NCBI GenBank assembly: GCA_965267435.1
Contig: OZ253960.1
Location: forward strand, 1,302,001 to 1,366,000
Length of the DNA stretch: 64,000 nucleotides
From: JAWPMT01 sp965267435
Lineage (GTDB): Bacteria; Bacteroidota; Bacteroidia; Cytophagales; Cyclobacteriaceae
Direction of reading: 5' to 3'
Of the stretch, positions 18,324 to 26,510 are shown in pieces (within the stretch, counting starts at the first letter, position 1; every line of letters starts with the position of its first letter). The notes under the pieces are model-generated. The model was not told the origin of the DNA and searched no databases. It saw only the letters and a program-made list of their open reading frames with translations. The translations under genes and the position numbers were made by a program.

Positions 18324-19325
18324 TCACGCTTCCATTTCGACAACGACACGACCTTTGGAGCCGCCCTTCAACATATCATCGATGTAAGGATCGAGCGCTT
18401 CCAATCTGATGGTGGTGCTCAGCTGATCCATATTGGGTAATCGCCAGTCGGTTGCTAATTTGTTCCAGACATGCAGTCGATCTTCTTTGGGATAACTGGC
18501 AGAGTCAATGCCCAACAGGTTCACGCCATTGAGGATAAAAGGAAACACGGTGGTGGGTAGTACAGGGGAGCTCACCAGGCCGCAAGCCGAGACGTTTCCT
18601 TCAGATTTACAGCCCTTCACGAGGGTTGCCAGGGTATTTCCGCCAACAGTATCCAAAGCACCGGCCCACTTCGGTTTGATCAGTGGCCGGCTGGAGTCAT
18701 CATTAATGTATTCGCGATCGACGACCTCACTGGCCCCGAGGCTTTTGAGGTAATCGGCCATATCTTCTTTGCCCGACGAGGCAATCACCTCGTAACCTGC
18801 CTTGGCCATGATGCCTACTGCCATGCTGCCAACACCGCCCGTAGCCCCGCTCACCACCAAAGGGCCCTGCGATGGGTGTTGACCCATCATTTCCATTTTG
18901 TGCAACCCTATCCCTGCCGTAAGCCCGGCAGTTCCAATCACCATGCTCTCAAACAAGCTGAGTCCTGACGGTAGCGGGATGACCCAATCAGCGGGTACCC
19001 GTACATATCCTGCAAAAGCGCCATCGGTGTTCATGCCCAGGTCATAGCTGGTGACCAACACTTGATCACCTGCCTTGAAATTGGAGGATTGACTGTCAGC
19101 CACAACACCTGCTCCATCGATGCCAGGTGTATGAGGGTATTTCCTTGTGACGCCTTTATTCCCGGAGAAGGACAGTGCGTCCTTATAATTGAGGGCCGCG
19201 CAGTGGATCTTTATCAATACATCGCCCTCCGGAAGGTCATTGACGGTTCTATTGACTATTTCACGAGAGAATTTCCCGTCAGGGGATTCTGTGACACGGT
19301 AGGCCTTAAAGGTAGTATCCTGCAT
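18324..19325 (-). CDS. acuI: Acrylyl-CoA reductase AcuI / YhdH family oxidoreductase
   Basis: 333 residues, a medium-chain dehydrogenase/reductase without the structural zinc cysteines. The family pattern is clear: AALNYKDALSFSGNKGV near residue 45-60, PHTPGIDGAGVV, and the NADPH-binding loop VSGATGGVGSMAVGI. AcuI reduces acryloyl-CoA to propionyl-CoA with NADPH and protects cells against this reactive thioester. The gene precedes prpE by only a few bases, so the pair would turn acrylate into acryloyl-CoA and then propionyl-CoA. Some YhdH proteins are annotated as quinone oxidoreductases, so activity is inferred from family and context. Confidence 0.9.
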   Translation of the reverse strand: MQDTTFKAYRVTESPDGKFSREIVNRTVNDLPEGDVLIKIHCAALNYKDALSFSGNKGVTRKYPHTPGIDGAGVVADSQSSNFKAGDQVLVTSYDLGMNTDGAFAGYVRVPADWVIPLPSGLSLFESMVIGTAGLTAGIGLHKMEMMGQHPSQGPLVVSGATGGVGSMAVGIMAKAGYEVIASSGKEDMADYLKSLGASEVVDREYINDDSSRPLIKPKWAGALDTVGGNTLATLVKGCKSEGNVSACGLVSSPVLPTTVFPFILNGVNLLGIDSASYPKEDRLHVWNKLATDWRLPNMDQLSTTIRLEALDPYIDDMLKGGSKGRVVVEMEA

Positions 19326-19515
19326 GTTTGACTATCATTCTTTGGGTTTCTATTTAACCAGCTCGCTGGCAGGCTGTTCGAGCGGGTTCATCAATTTAGT
19401 CAAAAAGAGTAGGATGGGAATCCCAAAAGGAAGGCGAGTTAGGCTCGACAAAATGGTATAAGAGCAATCTCTGCTCTACAATTGACCGCCTAACAAATGA
19501 CTCAAGGTGTTTACA

Positions 19516-20763
19516 TCACTGCTCCTCAAGCGCCTTTAGATGCGGATAGAGGATCTTGAAAACAGCCTCTTCCACCTCGTAGAAGCTGGATGCCTCAGCA
19601 TAGGCATAGTCCTTCTTGCTACCATTCGTGATGAACAGCACTCCCGATTGTGTCTCTGTGTCTATGTAGAAATCACTAAGCAGACCGTAAGCGATCCCGG
19701 GATGACCCCAAAGCGAGCGATCAGGAAAGATGATATCACCCTTGGGAGTATTGGTAATGAAGTGCATGCCCTTGGTGTAAGCGTACCAGAAGTGATTCCA
19801 CGTATCCCCATTTTCTCCGTTGTAGGCCCATTGGTCTTGCTGAAAATACGATAAGGTTTCAGGTTTGACGATGGACTTACTGCCGACCTTTCCTTCGTTG
19901 AGCAACATCTGCGCTGTCAGCCAAAGATCATTCAAAGAAGTGCGGAGACTGCCCTGGGGACCATAGATCAATCCATTCATCCCGGGCTCATAGTTGGCAT
20001 ACACTCGCTCTACAGGTGGTGTCGCGCTGAAGTCATCCACTTGTGCTTCCCAGGCACTATCACCGTAGCGATACAGTGCGGCCATTTCTTTGGCGGGAAT
20101 GTCTATCACGTTGAAGGAGCTATTCATTCCCATTGGGTCAAAGAGATGCTCCTTGCAGTACTTGTCAAATCTTTGATTGCTGACTTTTTCAACAATGGAT
20201 GCCACCAGTCCCCATGTACAATTAGTGTAGCTGAAGTAGGAGCCAGGAGCGTACTCTGAAAACATATCGTTCGTGTAGTACGCACTATCCGGCATGAACA
20301 AGGTCCGAATATGCCCCTGGATTTGGAGCATACTTCGTGAGAATTGAGCATAACCAGCACCATCCCGAATACCAGACCGATGGTCCATGAGGTGCCGTAA
20401 AGTGATGGCCTGATCAGGGAAAGCAGGGTGCTTCAAATCCCAACCCAGGTACACCGAGGCCGGAGTGTCCAGGTCAACCAAACCTTGCTCCCAAAGCTGC
20501 ATTACTGCAAGGGATGTATAGAACTTGGAAATGGATGCGATTCGCAAATACGTATCGACAGTCATCGGCAACTGCTGTGCTTCATTTGCCAGGCCAAAGC
20601 TCCCGGAGTAGGAAAGCTCACCATTGGCAATCAATCCGACCGAGAGTCCCATTAGCTCGAACTCTTCAAATACTTCTTTTAGTTGGCCATCGACCCCTTC
20701 TTTCATATTGGGCTGACAAGAGATAAAAAGCACAATCAATGATGAATAAACTATCTTCCTCAT
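19516..20763 (-). CDS. Serine hydrolase lipoprotein, class C beta-lactamase fold
   Basis: 415 residues. A short lipoprotein leader ends at Cys16 (VLFISC). The penicillin-binding fold is complete: SISK at 77-80 supplies the nucleophile Ser and general-base Lys, YTN at 179-181 is the second motif, and WGHPG is the HxG equivalent of KTG. This family includes esterases, D-aminopeptidases and carboxypeptidases as well as AmpC; members with a lipoprotein anchor in Bacteroidota are seldom true beta-lactamases. Upstream DNA is AT-rich (20810-20880) and contains TATCTTTA, a weak match to the Bacteroidota -7 box. It is a single-gene unit on the minus strand. Confidence 0.9.
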   Translation of the reverse strand: MRKIVYSSLIVLFISCQPNMKEGVDGQLKEVFEEFELMGLSVGLIANGELSYSGSFGLANEAQQLPMTVDTYLRIASISKFYTSLAVMQLWEQGLVDLDTPASVYLGWDLKHPAFPDQAITLRHLMDHRSGIRDGAGYAQFSRSMLQIQGHIRTLFMPDSAYYTNDMFSEYAPGSYFSYTNCTWGLVASIVEKVSNQRFDKYCKEHLFDPMGMNSSFNVIDIPAKEMAALYRYGDSAWEAQVDDFSATPPVERVYANYEPGMNGLIYGPQGSLRTSLNDLWLTAQMLLNEGKVGSKSIVKPETLSYFQQDQWAYNGENGDTWNHFWYAYTKGMHFITNTPKGDIIFPDRSLWGHPGIAYGLLSDFYIDTETQSGVLFITNGSKKDYAYAEASSFYEVEEAVFKILYPHLKALEEQ

Positions 20764-21605
20764 AGCGCTGGTGAATAGGGGTTATATGCAAGTTAATAGA
20801 AATGTGGTTCGATGGAACTTCGTTTCTAAAGATATAATTGCCATTAACCCTTATAAATCAGATATATAATTATTAGTAATAAAAGTGCTAATTCAGCCAA
20901 GGCGGTGTGCTAGGTGCCCAAAAAGCAGCAAGAAGTGATGCGTTTTGCCCTTTCAACCTCGCTTGATGACAATCAAATGCGCAAACACCATGAAATTCCG
21001 TGGGCGCTTCCAGTGATGCTTTAAGGTTGTGCCATTCTTCCTGCGTTTCTCGCCACCCTCTCCACCCAAGATTAAAGTGTTTAAGTGGTCTATTGCAAGG
21101 CCCGAAAAGACGGCCGCTCTCAAGCCTATAAAGCATCTTTCCGTCGCCTTCTTACCACTGGAAATACTAGTACCAACAAAAGGATTCGTCTTGGAATGTG
21201 GGCATTGATGAGGCTCGGCTTGACGCACAGTACGCACTTCCATCCTTGAAAATAGAGGCCAAGACCATGGGGAGGGTTTTACAGAAAAGAGTCGCCCTGA
21301 CAACGCAGAAACGTCGAATTGAGGGGGTTGTTACGGGTTATTTCGATCTGAAGAGAATATCGATAGGTTTTCCACTCAAAATTTCCTCTCGACATCGCCG
21401 GTGTTGACCTAGTGCCCCGCAAGGAAATCAACATGAATTGGGAGCAGTGTCCTCATCATTCGATCCTTGAGCACGACAGAGCTCCGACACAACCCTAGTA
21501 TACGTTATCAAAGGACCAGGCTTCGGGCCTCTTCGACGAGGTTCTACCCCAGGATAGCGAGCAAAACGATAGCCTCCTTCATGTACCACTTTAAGACATT
21601 ACAAA
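20764..21605. other. 842-base region without a recognisable gene
   Basis: The first 120 bases are AT-rich promoter-like DNA for the serine hydrolase. The rest contains only short ORFs on both strands (about 60-115 codons) with no family motif, no signal peptide and no start context that persuades me. A minus-strand frame between about 20950 and 21300 and a plus-strand one at 21198-21407 are the longest; both have basic, low-information compositions. It may be decayed coding DNA or the residue of an insertion. Confidence 0.4.
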
Positions 21606-22046
21606 TCATTGATTACTATCCTCCGGGCGCAGGAAATGCACCTCCTGGATCTTACCATGCCGGATATGGTAAATAGCAAAGACTTCAATCTGAGGCCTTC
21701 CCTTCATGAAAGTTACCCGCTCATGGTCGATCACGACATTATCGATCGCCGTTCGATTGACCAGCTCACAGTACAAGTCTGTCATGTTCTCAAAAAGACC
21801 CCCATAGGGATTGCGTAACTCCTCTTTCGTAGTGCTGCGCAGATCATTGGGGAAGTTGTAGATCCTCACTGAGTCGCTGTAAGGCTCAAGGAATTTGTCC
21901 AGGTCGCGCTGATTGTAGGCCTCCAATTGGGCCTGGACAAGGGCGATGGCTTCTTCTTTGAGTGTAGTGGTGTCTGCTGCGTCCTGAGCTGATACGAGGT
22001 GGACAGACAGGGCGATCATGAAGAGTAGGAGAGAGTAGCGTGGCAT
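21606..22046 (-). CDS. Secreted SnoaL/NTF2-like protein
   Basis: 146 residues from the ATG at 22046, chosen because it starts a good signal peptide (MPRYSLLLFMIALSVHLVSA); upstream in-frame starts only add a leader without character. The mature part is an NTF2-like cone fold: VQAQLEAYNQRDLDKFLEPY, then SVRIYNFPNDL and the final IYHIRHGKIQEVHFLR strand. This is the common stand-alone SnoaL-like pattern, in which the pocket may bind or isomerise a small molecule. It is followed by the amidohydrolase pair upstream on the same strand, 78 bases away, so it may be the last gene of that unit. Function unknown. Confidence 0.85.
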   Translation of the reverse strand: MPRYSLLLFMIALSVHLVSAQDAADTTTLKEEAIALVQAQLEAYNQRDLDKFLEPYSDSVRIYNFPNDLRSTTKEELRNPYGGLFENMTDLYCELVNRTAIDNVVIDHERVTFMKGRPQIEVFAIYHIRHGKIQEVHFLRPEDSNQ

Positions 22047-22124
22047 AATGAAAGGTATTAGCGGTGCTTGAATTTTTTCGAAAGATAAGATGCAAGGCAT
22101 AAGTCGGGGCTTATAAATCACACT

Positions 22125-23843
22125 CTATAGCGACGGGTCATCGCTTCGGTAAACACTTACACCCTCCTTGATCGTCTCCATTACCTGAATGTCCATGATT
22201 GTCGATGGATCAACCTTCAATGGATTCCTATCCAAAATCACCAGATCGGCCAGCTTGCCTGGCTCGAGAGTTCCTTTTCGATTCTCTTCAAAGTATTGGT
22301 AGGCCGCCCATGTCGTGATGGACTTGAGCGCAGTATAGGGATCAATCCGCTGGTCTGGACCAATGACATCGCCAGATCGGCTGGTTCGGTTCACCGCCGT
22401 GTGTAAGATCATGGTCGAGCTCGGTAGAGCCACCGGCGCATCATGGTGCTGCGTGAAGATCATGTCCCGCTTCAGTGTGGATTGGGCAGGGGAAATGCGA
22501 TAGGCCCTTTCCCTGCCCAGGGTTTCATCCCGGTGCCAATCCCCCCAATAAAACGTATGCATACCGAAAAAAGAAGGAATGATGCCGAGGACCTTCATGG
22601 AATCCAGTTGATCCTCCCGCACAGTCTGGGCATGGATCATGACTGTTCGGCGATCGCCCAATCCATATTTGTCAACCGCTTGTCGTACCGCCCGAATCAA
22701 CTGATCGCCGGAGGCGTCGCCATTGCAGTGGGCCAACACCTGCCAGTTGTACTTGTAAGCCGTATCGATCAATGCCACGACGTCTTCTTCCTTTTCGAAG
22801 GCGGCGTAGCCCAGGTAGTCGTTGCTCTCTCCGGCAGGAGGCACCACGTACGGTTCAGTGAGCCAGGCAGTCTTTCCTTGTGGAGAGCCATCCAAACTGA
22901 TCTTTACGCCACCGACTCGGAAACCATTGCTGTACTCCTTTTGTGCGCCCACCTCCAATAGATAGGGCAGCTCCCCCTGGATATCAGGGTAGGATACAAT
23001 ATCCAGGTCCAATGCGCCTTCCTCACCCAACTGGCGCCATGTTTCGGTGATGGCCTTACTGGCCCGTCCCTCCTGCAGGGTTGTGAATCCAAATCGAGCA
23101 TAGGCGTCCACTCCTGCCGCGGCCAATTTGTTATTGGCCGCTTCATCGAGACGGGCAAAGACCAAAAACACCGCTTTGAAGAACGCCATCTCTTCCAGTA
23201 CACCGTCTGGCTCCTGACTGCCTGGTACCCTGCGAATAATTCCACCAGGAGGATTCTCGCTCGTAGCGTCATAGCCCGCCATCTCCAGGGCTTTGTGATT
23301 CATGGCGCCGAAATGCCCCGACTGGTGAACGATTAACACCGGATACTCCGTGCTGACCTCATCAAGCATATCAGCCGTCGGGTGGATGTTTTCCTTGAGT
23401 TGGGCGTCATCATAACCAAAGCCGACAATCCATCCGACTTTACCCAGTGCTTTCTCATTCGTCGTGGACCAGCTTTTCAGCTCTTCGATCAGTGTGGGTA
23501 TGTCATTGACCTTCCCATCTGGCTCGGGTAATAGATTGGCAGACAATGCCTGAAAACCACACAACCACGCATGGCCGTGGGCGTCAATAAAGCCCGGGAG
23601 CAGTGTTTTGCCTTGCAGGTCTACGTGTGAACCGTCGTATTTCTTCAGTGCGTCGCTCTTCTTACCGGCAAAGACGATCTTGCCTTTAGTCACTCCGAGC
23701 GACTGTACATACGTGGGATTGTCTCCCGCCATGGTGAGGATATCGCCGCCGTAGTAAATGGTATCTGCGGCTTCTTTCTCAACAGAGGTGCAACTGGCAA
23801 GGCCGACGACAATGACCAGCATGATCGCGTAGTTGTAATTCAT
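22125..23843 (-). CDS. Amidohydrolase lipoprotein, YtcJ/Amidohydro_3 family
   Basis: 572 residues. A lipoprotein signal ends at Cys19 (VGLASC). The metal-dependent hydrolase elements are visible: LLPGFIDAHGHAW supplies the first HxH, VKISLDGSPQG the lysine, AHCNGDASGDQL and VMIHAQTV the next two histidines, and a DAPVALP segment carries the Asp. The C terminus ends with the usual LEPGKLADLVILDRNPL composite-domain pattern. YtcJ-like enzymes hydrolyse amides or related bonds, and most substrates are unknown. It follows the 23890 paralogue by 46 bases on the same strand, so the two are a tandem duplication or at least an operon. Confidence 0.9.
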   Translation of the reverse strand: MNYNYAIMLVIVVGLASCTSVEKEAADTIYYGGDILTMAGDNPTYVQSLGVTKGKIVFAGKKSDALKKYDGSHVDLQGKTLLPGFIDAHGHAWLCGFQALSANLLPEPDGKVNDIPTLIEELKSWSTTNEKALGKVGWIVGFGYDDAQLKENIHPTADMLDEVSTEYPVLIVHQSGHFGAMNHKALEMAGYDATSENPPGGIIRRVPGSQEPDGVLEEMAFFKAVFLVFARLDEAANNKLAAAGVDAYARFGFTTLQEGRASKAITETWRQLGEEGALDLDIVSYPDIQGELPYLLEVGAQKEYSNGFRVGGVKISLDGSPQGKTAWLTEPYVVPPAGESNDYLGYAAFEKEEDVVALIDTAYKYNWQVLAHCNGDASGDQLIRAVRQAVDKYGLGDRRTVMIHAQTVREDQLDSMKVLGIIPSFFGMHTFYWGDWHRDETLGRERAYRISPAQSTLKRDMIFTQHHDAPVALPSSTMILHTAVNRTSRSGDVIGPDQRIDPYTALKSITTWAAYQYFEENRKGTLEPGKLADLVILDRNPLKVDPSTIMDIQVMETIKEGVSVYRSDDPSL

Positions 23844-23889
23844 TGGATTCGAATTTCAGGTTCTATATGATGATGCGCGAAGTATTGAT

Positions 23890-25596
23890 TCAGTTCAGGT
23901 GAAGCTTGCCATTATAGACGACACCAGCGACTCGAATGTCTTTAATTTTCATTGGATCGACTTTGAATGGGTTTTCCTCCAGAAGGGTGAAGTTGGCTCT
24001 CTTCCCGACAGCAATACTACCGATCTCATCCTCCAGGTTAAGACACCTTGCGGCATCAATGGTGATAGCCTTCATCGCATGATAGACGCTGATTCGCTGA
24101 TCCTGGGAAACTTGGCTGTTCTGGGAAGTGACTCTATTCACAGCAGTCCATGCCAATGTGAGCGGTTCAGCCGGAGCCATGGCAAAATCGGAGTGAAAGG
24201 AGAGGGGGATTTCACTGTCAATCAACATCTTCAATGCCACCAGGTTTTCAGCGCGCTCTCGGCCCAGTCCATATTCGGCGTACTTGTCCGACAGTGCCCA
24301 TAAGTAGTAGGGATTTACCGAAGCCTCTATTTCCAACTCCGACATTTCTACGGCCATATCCTCCGTAAAGTAGCCCATGTGATGCAGGGTGAAGCGGTGA
24401 TCCTCTCGTGGGTTGTCTGTTTGGACCTCACGGATGAAGTCGATGACCTGCTGCTGACCAAGGTCTCCATTGGCATGCATGTGAATCTTATACCCCTCGT
24501 CCCAATAGAGTTCCATTTGCTCTTTCAAAAGTTCCAAAGGGGTCATCCATTCCCCTTCATGTCCATCCAGGTAGCCGTCCTTCATTTGCATCAGCTGAGA
24601 GTAGATAGCGCCATCGGAGAATAACTTGACCTGTTTTGGCAAAAATCGGATGCTAGAAGTGGTTTGCAGGGTGTCGAGAGACTCGATGAATGCCAAAGCT
24701 TCCTGATTACCACCTCTCATCGCATCCAGCTGCGTCCCATTTGGAATCAGATACACGTCAAATGGCGGCCGCTTGTTCATTTCGACCTGTAGGAGTTGTA
24801 ACTCTGAGTCAAAATCAGTTGTGGGGAACCCGGGCTCCGCGATGGTAGTTATGCCGTTCTTTTGGAGTATCATGGACATGTCCGATAAGCCTTCCAGATA
24901 ACGCTCAGGATTGAGCAAATACCCGGCAATCATCGGTACCAGTGCCAACATGCCTCCTTCATAGAAATGACCTTTGTCCCAGAATACTTGGGGATTTCCT
25001 TTAAAATCCTCTTCCTTAATGCCGGTGAAAGTGATGGCCGCGTCGTTCATGAAGATCTCATGGCACGACCGGTGAATGATGGCTACCGGCTTATCCGGTG
25101 CGATCTCATTCAACATCGTACGATTCAGTTCCCCATGCCACAACTGATGATAACCCCAGATGAAATACAGTGCATCTTTCTTGGCATTGGTCTGAATGGA
25201 TGTCTTGATTCGTTCGAGATAGCCTTCGGGTGTTTGCACGCCTTTCTTTAAGCCTGAGGGAATGTTCCAATCGTACGGCGCTATGATTTCATTGGGAAGT
25301 ATAATGGCCGCCAGGGATGGATGTATGTGAGGTTCAACGAAGCCAGGAGTGAGCGTCCTGCCTTCCAAATCCACCGTTTCCATCGCCTGGTACTTTGCCA
25401 GTGCTTCTGATTTGGTGCCAGTGAATACGATTTGGCCATCTCTGACGACAAGGGCATCCCCGTAATTCGGGGTATCCCCATTCATGGTGAGGATGTCACC
25501 TCCGAAGTACATTGTAGATAAAGTCTGTCTTTCCTTAGGTTGACAACTGCCACCTATAAGCAGCATGGTCAGGATTATGATTAGGTTGTTTTTCAC
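23890..25596 (-). CDS. Amidohydrolase lipoprotein, YtcJ/Amidohydro_3 family (paralogue)
   Basis: 568 residues with a GTG start at 25596; an in-frame stop lies just two codons upstream, so this is the earliest possible start and it begins a proper lipoprotein leader (LLIGGSC, Cys18). Metal-site elements: TPGFVEPHIHPS, KLFSDGAIYS, IHMHANGDLGQQQV, FTLHHMGYF and SFHSDFAMAP. It ends with SIAVGKRANFTLLEENPF. The similarity of layout to the gene at 22125 points to an old tandem duplication, but the two differ widely in sequence. Both would act outside the cytoplasm, on the same side as the serine hydrolase. Confidence 0.9.
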   Translation of the reverse strand: MKNNLIIILTMLLIGGSCQPKERQTLSTMYFGGDILTMNGDTPNYGDALVVRDGQIVFTGTKSEALAKYQAMETVDLEGRTLTPGFVEPHIHPSLAAIILPNEIIAPYDWNIPSGLKKGVQTPEGYLERIKTSIQTNAKKDALYFIWGYHQLWHGELNRTMLNEIAPDKPVAIIHRSCHEIFMNDAAITFTGIKEEDFKGNPQVFWDKGHFYEGGMLALVPMIAGYLLNPERYLEGLSDMSMILQKNGITTIAEPGFPTTDFDSELQLLQVEMNKRPPFDVYLIPNGTQLDAMRGGNQEALAFIESLDTLQTTSSIRFLPKQVKLFSDGAIYSQLMQMKDGYLDGHEGEWMTPLELLKEQMELYWDEGYKIHMHANGDLGQQQVIDFIREVQTDNPREDHRFTLHHMGYFTEDMAVEMSELEIEASVNPYYLWALSDKYAEYGLGRERAENLVALKMLIDSEIPLSFHSDFAMAPAEPLTLAWTAVNRVTSQNSQVSQDQRISVYHAMKAITIDAARCLNLEDEIGSIAVGKRANFTLLEENPFKVDPMKIKDIRVAGVVYNGKLHLN

Positions 25597-25745
25597 CGAT
25601 CAGGAGCTTTAAGCATCGGAAGCAAACATATAAACCGTCTGTTCTAAGAAGGTGTTCTAAATCATGTTTTCGTAAGATTGATTGATACTTATTACCAAGG
25701 GCTCAGTGCTCAATCGGCACCTTCCTGGAGCTTTTGCACAGATGA

Positions 25746-26393
25746 TCACATATTGCTCACTACTTCCAGGATGGCTTCATTTCCCTCATTGAACTCGATG
25801 ACCTTGCCGATCGTGTTGTCATGCCTTAGGACCTCCACTGCAAGTGTTGCCACGTCTTCACGGGGCACGCCCCTCTGGGAAGATGGATTGTCGACGTCAA
25901 TCTTGCCGGTGCCTCGGGTATCAAACAGTCTGCCAGGCCTTAATATGGTGTAGTCCAATTCCATGTCCATGAGTAGTCGATCCGCGTAGTGCTTGGCGAC
26001 AAAGTAGGGCTTGATAGGAGAGGCATCCCATGCCTGGCGATCGCCTGCTCTCAACGCGCTGACCATCACAAACCTTTTCACACCCTTATTGACCGCGGCC
26101 TCCATGGCCTTGACCGCACCATCCAGGTCCACTGTCAATGTCTTGTCTGGTCCGGTTTTCCCGCCGGAACCGGCAGTGAATATGATCGCATCGATGCCGT
26201 CGAGTGTACTTTCGATTTCAGAAACGGATCCCTCCAGGCTTGCAAGCACCGCAGCTACACCCCGATGCTCAAAGTCCGCTCGTTGCTCTTTCTTTCGGAC
26301 AAAGGCTGTGGGAGTAAAGTCAGCAGATTCGTGCATTTTTTCGGTGATCATCTGGCCGATTTGACCATTGGCGCCGATTATTAGGACGTTCAT
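25746..26393 (-). CDS. NAD(P)-binding protein, atypical SDR (NmrA-like)
   Basis: 215 residues from the ATG at 26393; the longer frame starting at 26459 lacks any typical leader. The NAD(P)-binding loop is VLIIGANGQIGQMI at the N terminus. A VKRFVMVSALRAGDR segment and a YFVAKHYADRLLM helix follow, where Tyr and Lys stand in the active-site spacing, and TILRPGRLFD is the usual late strand. This is the group annotated as SDR or NAD-dependent epimerase/dehydratase with NmrA-like features. No partner is suggested by the neighbours; the permease on its left belongs to another unit. Confidence 0.88.
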   Translation of the reverse strand: MNVLIIGANGQIGQMITEKMHESADFTPTAFVRKKEQRADFEHRGVAAVLASLEGSVSEIESTLDGIDAIIFTAGSGGKTGPDKTLTVDLDGAVKAMEAAVNKGVKRFVMVSALRAGDRQAWDASPIKPYFVAKHYADRLLMDMELDYTILRPGRLFDTRGTGKIDVDNPSSQRGVPREDVATLAVEVLRHDNTIGKVIEFNEGNEAILEVVSNM

Positions 26394-26510
26394 AGTGTTG
26401 AGGTTGATCTGGGAGTAAGTGAAATAGCTATGACATAGAAATGGCAATCCCCATCTCAAAAGTTCAAATGAGTACCAGGAAGATCAGTCAGCTACCACAT
26501 AGATAACTAC

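Noticed and set aside
19516..20763. Serine hydrolase as a true beta-lactamase resistance gene
   Set aside because: The SxxK, YxN and HxG motifs fit the broad class C fold, but a lipoprotein with no regulator beside it gives no evidence for drug resistance.
22443..22961. 172-codon plus-strand frame inside the first amidohydrolase
   Set aside because: Antisense shadow of a well-supported gene.
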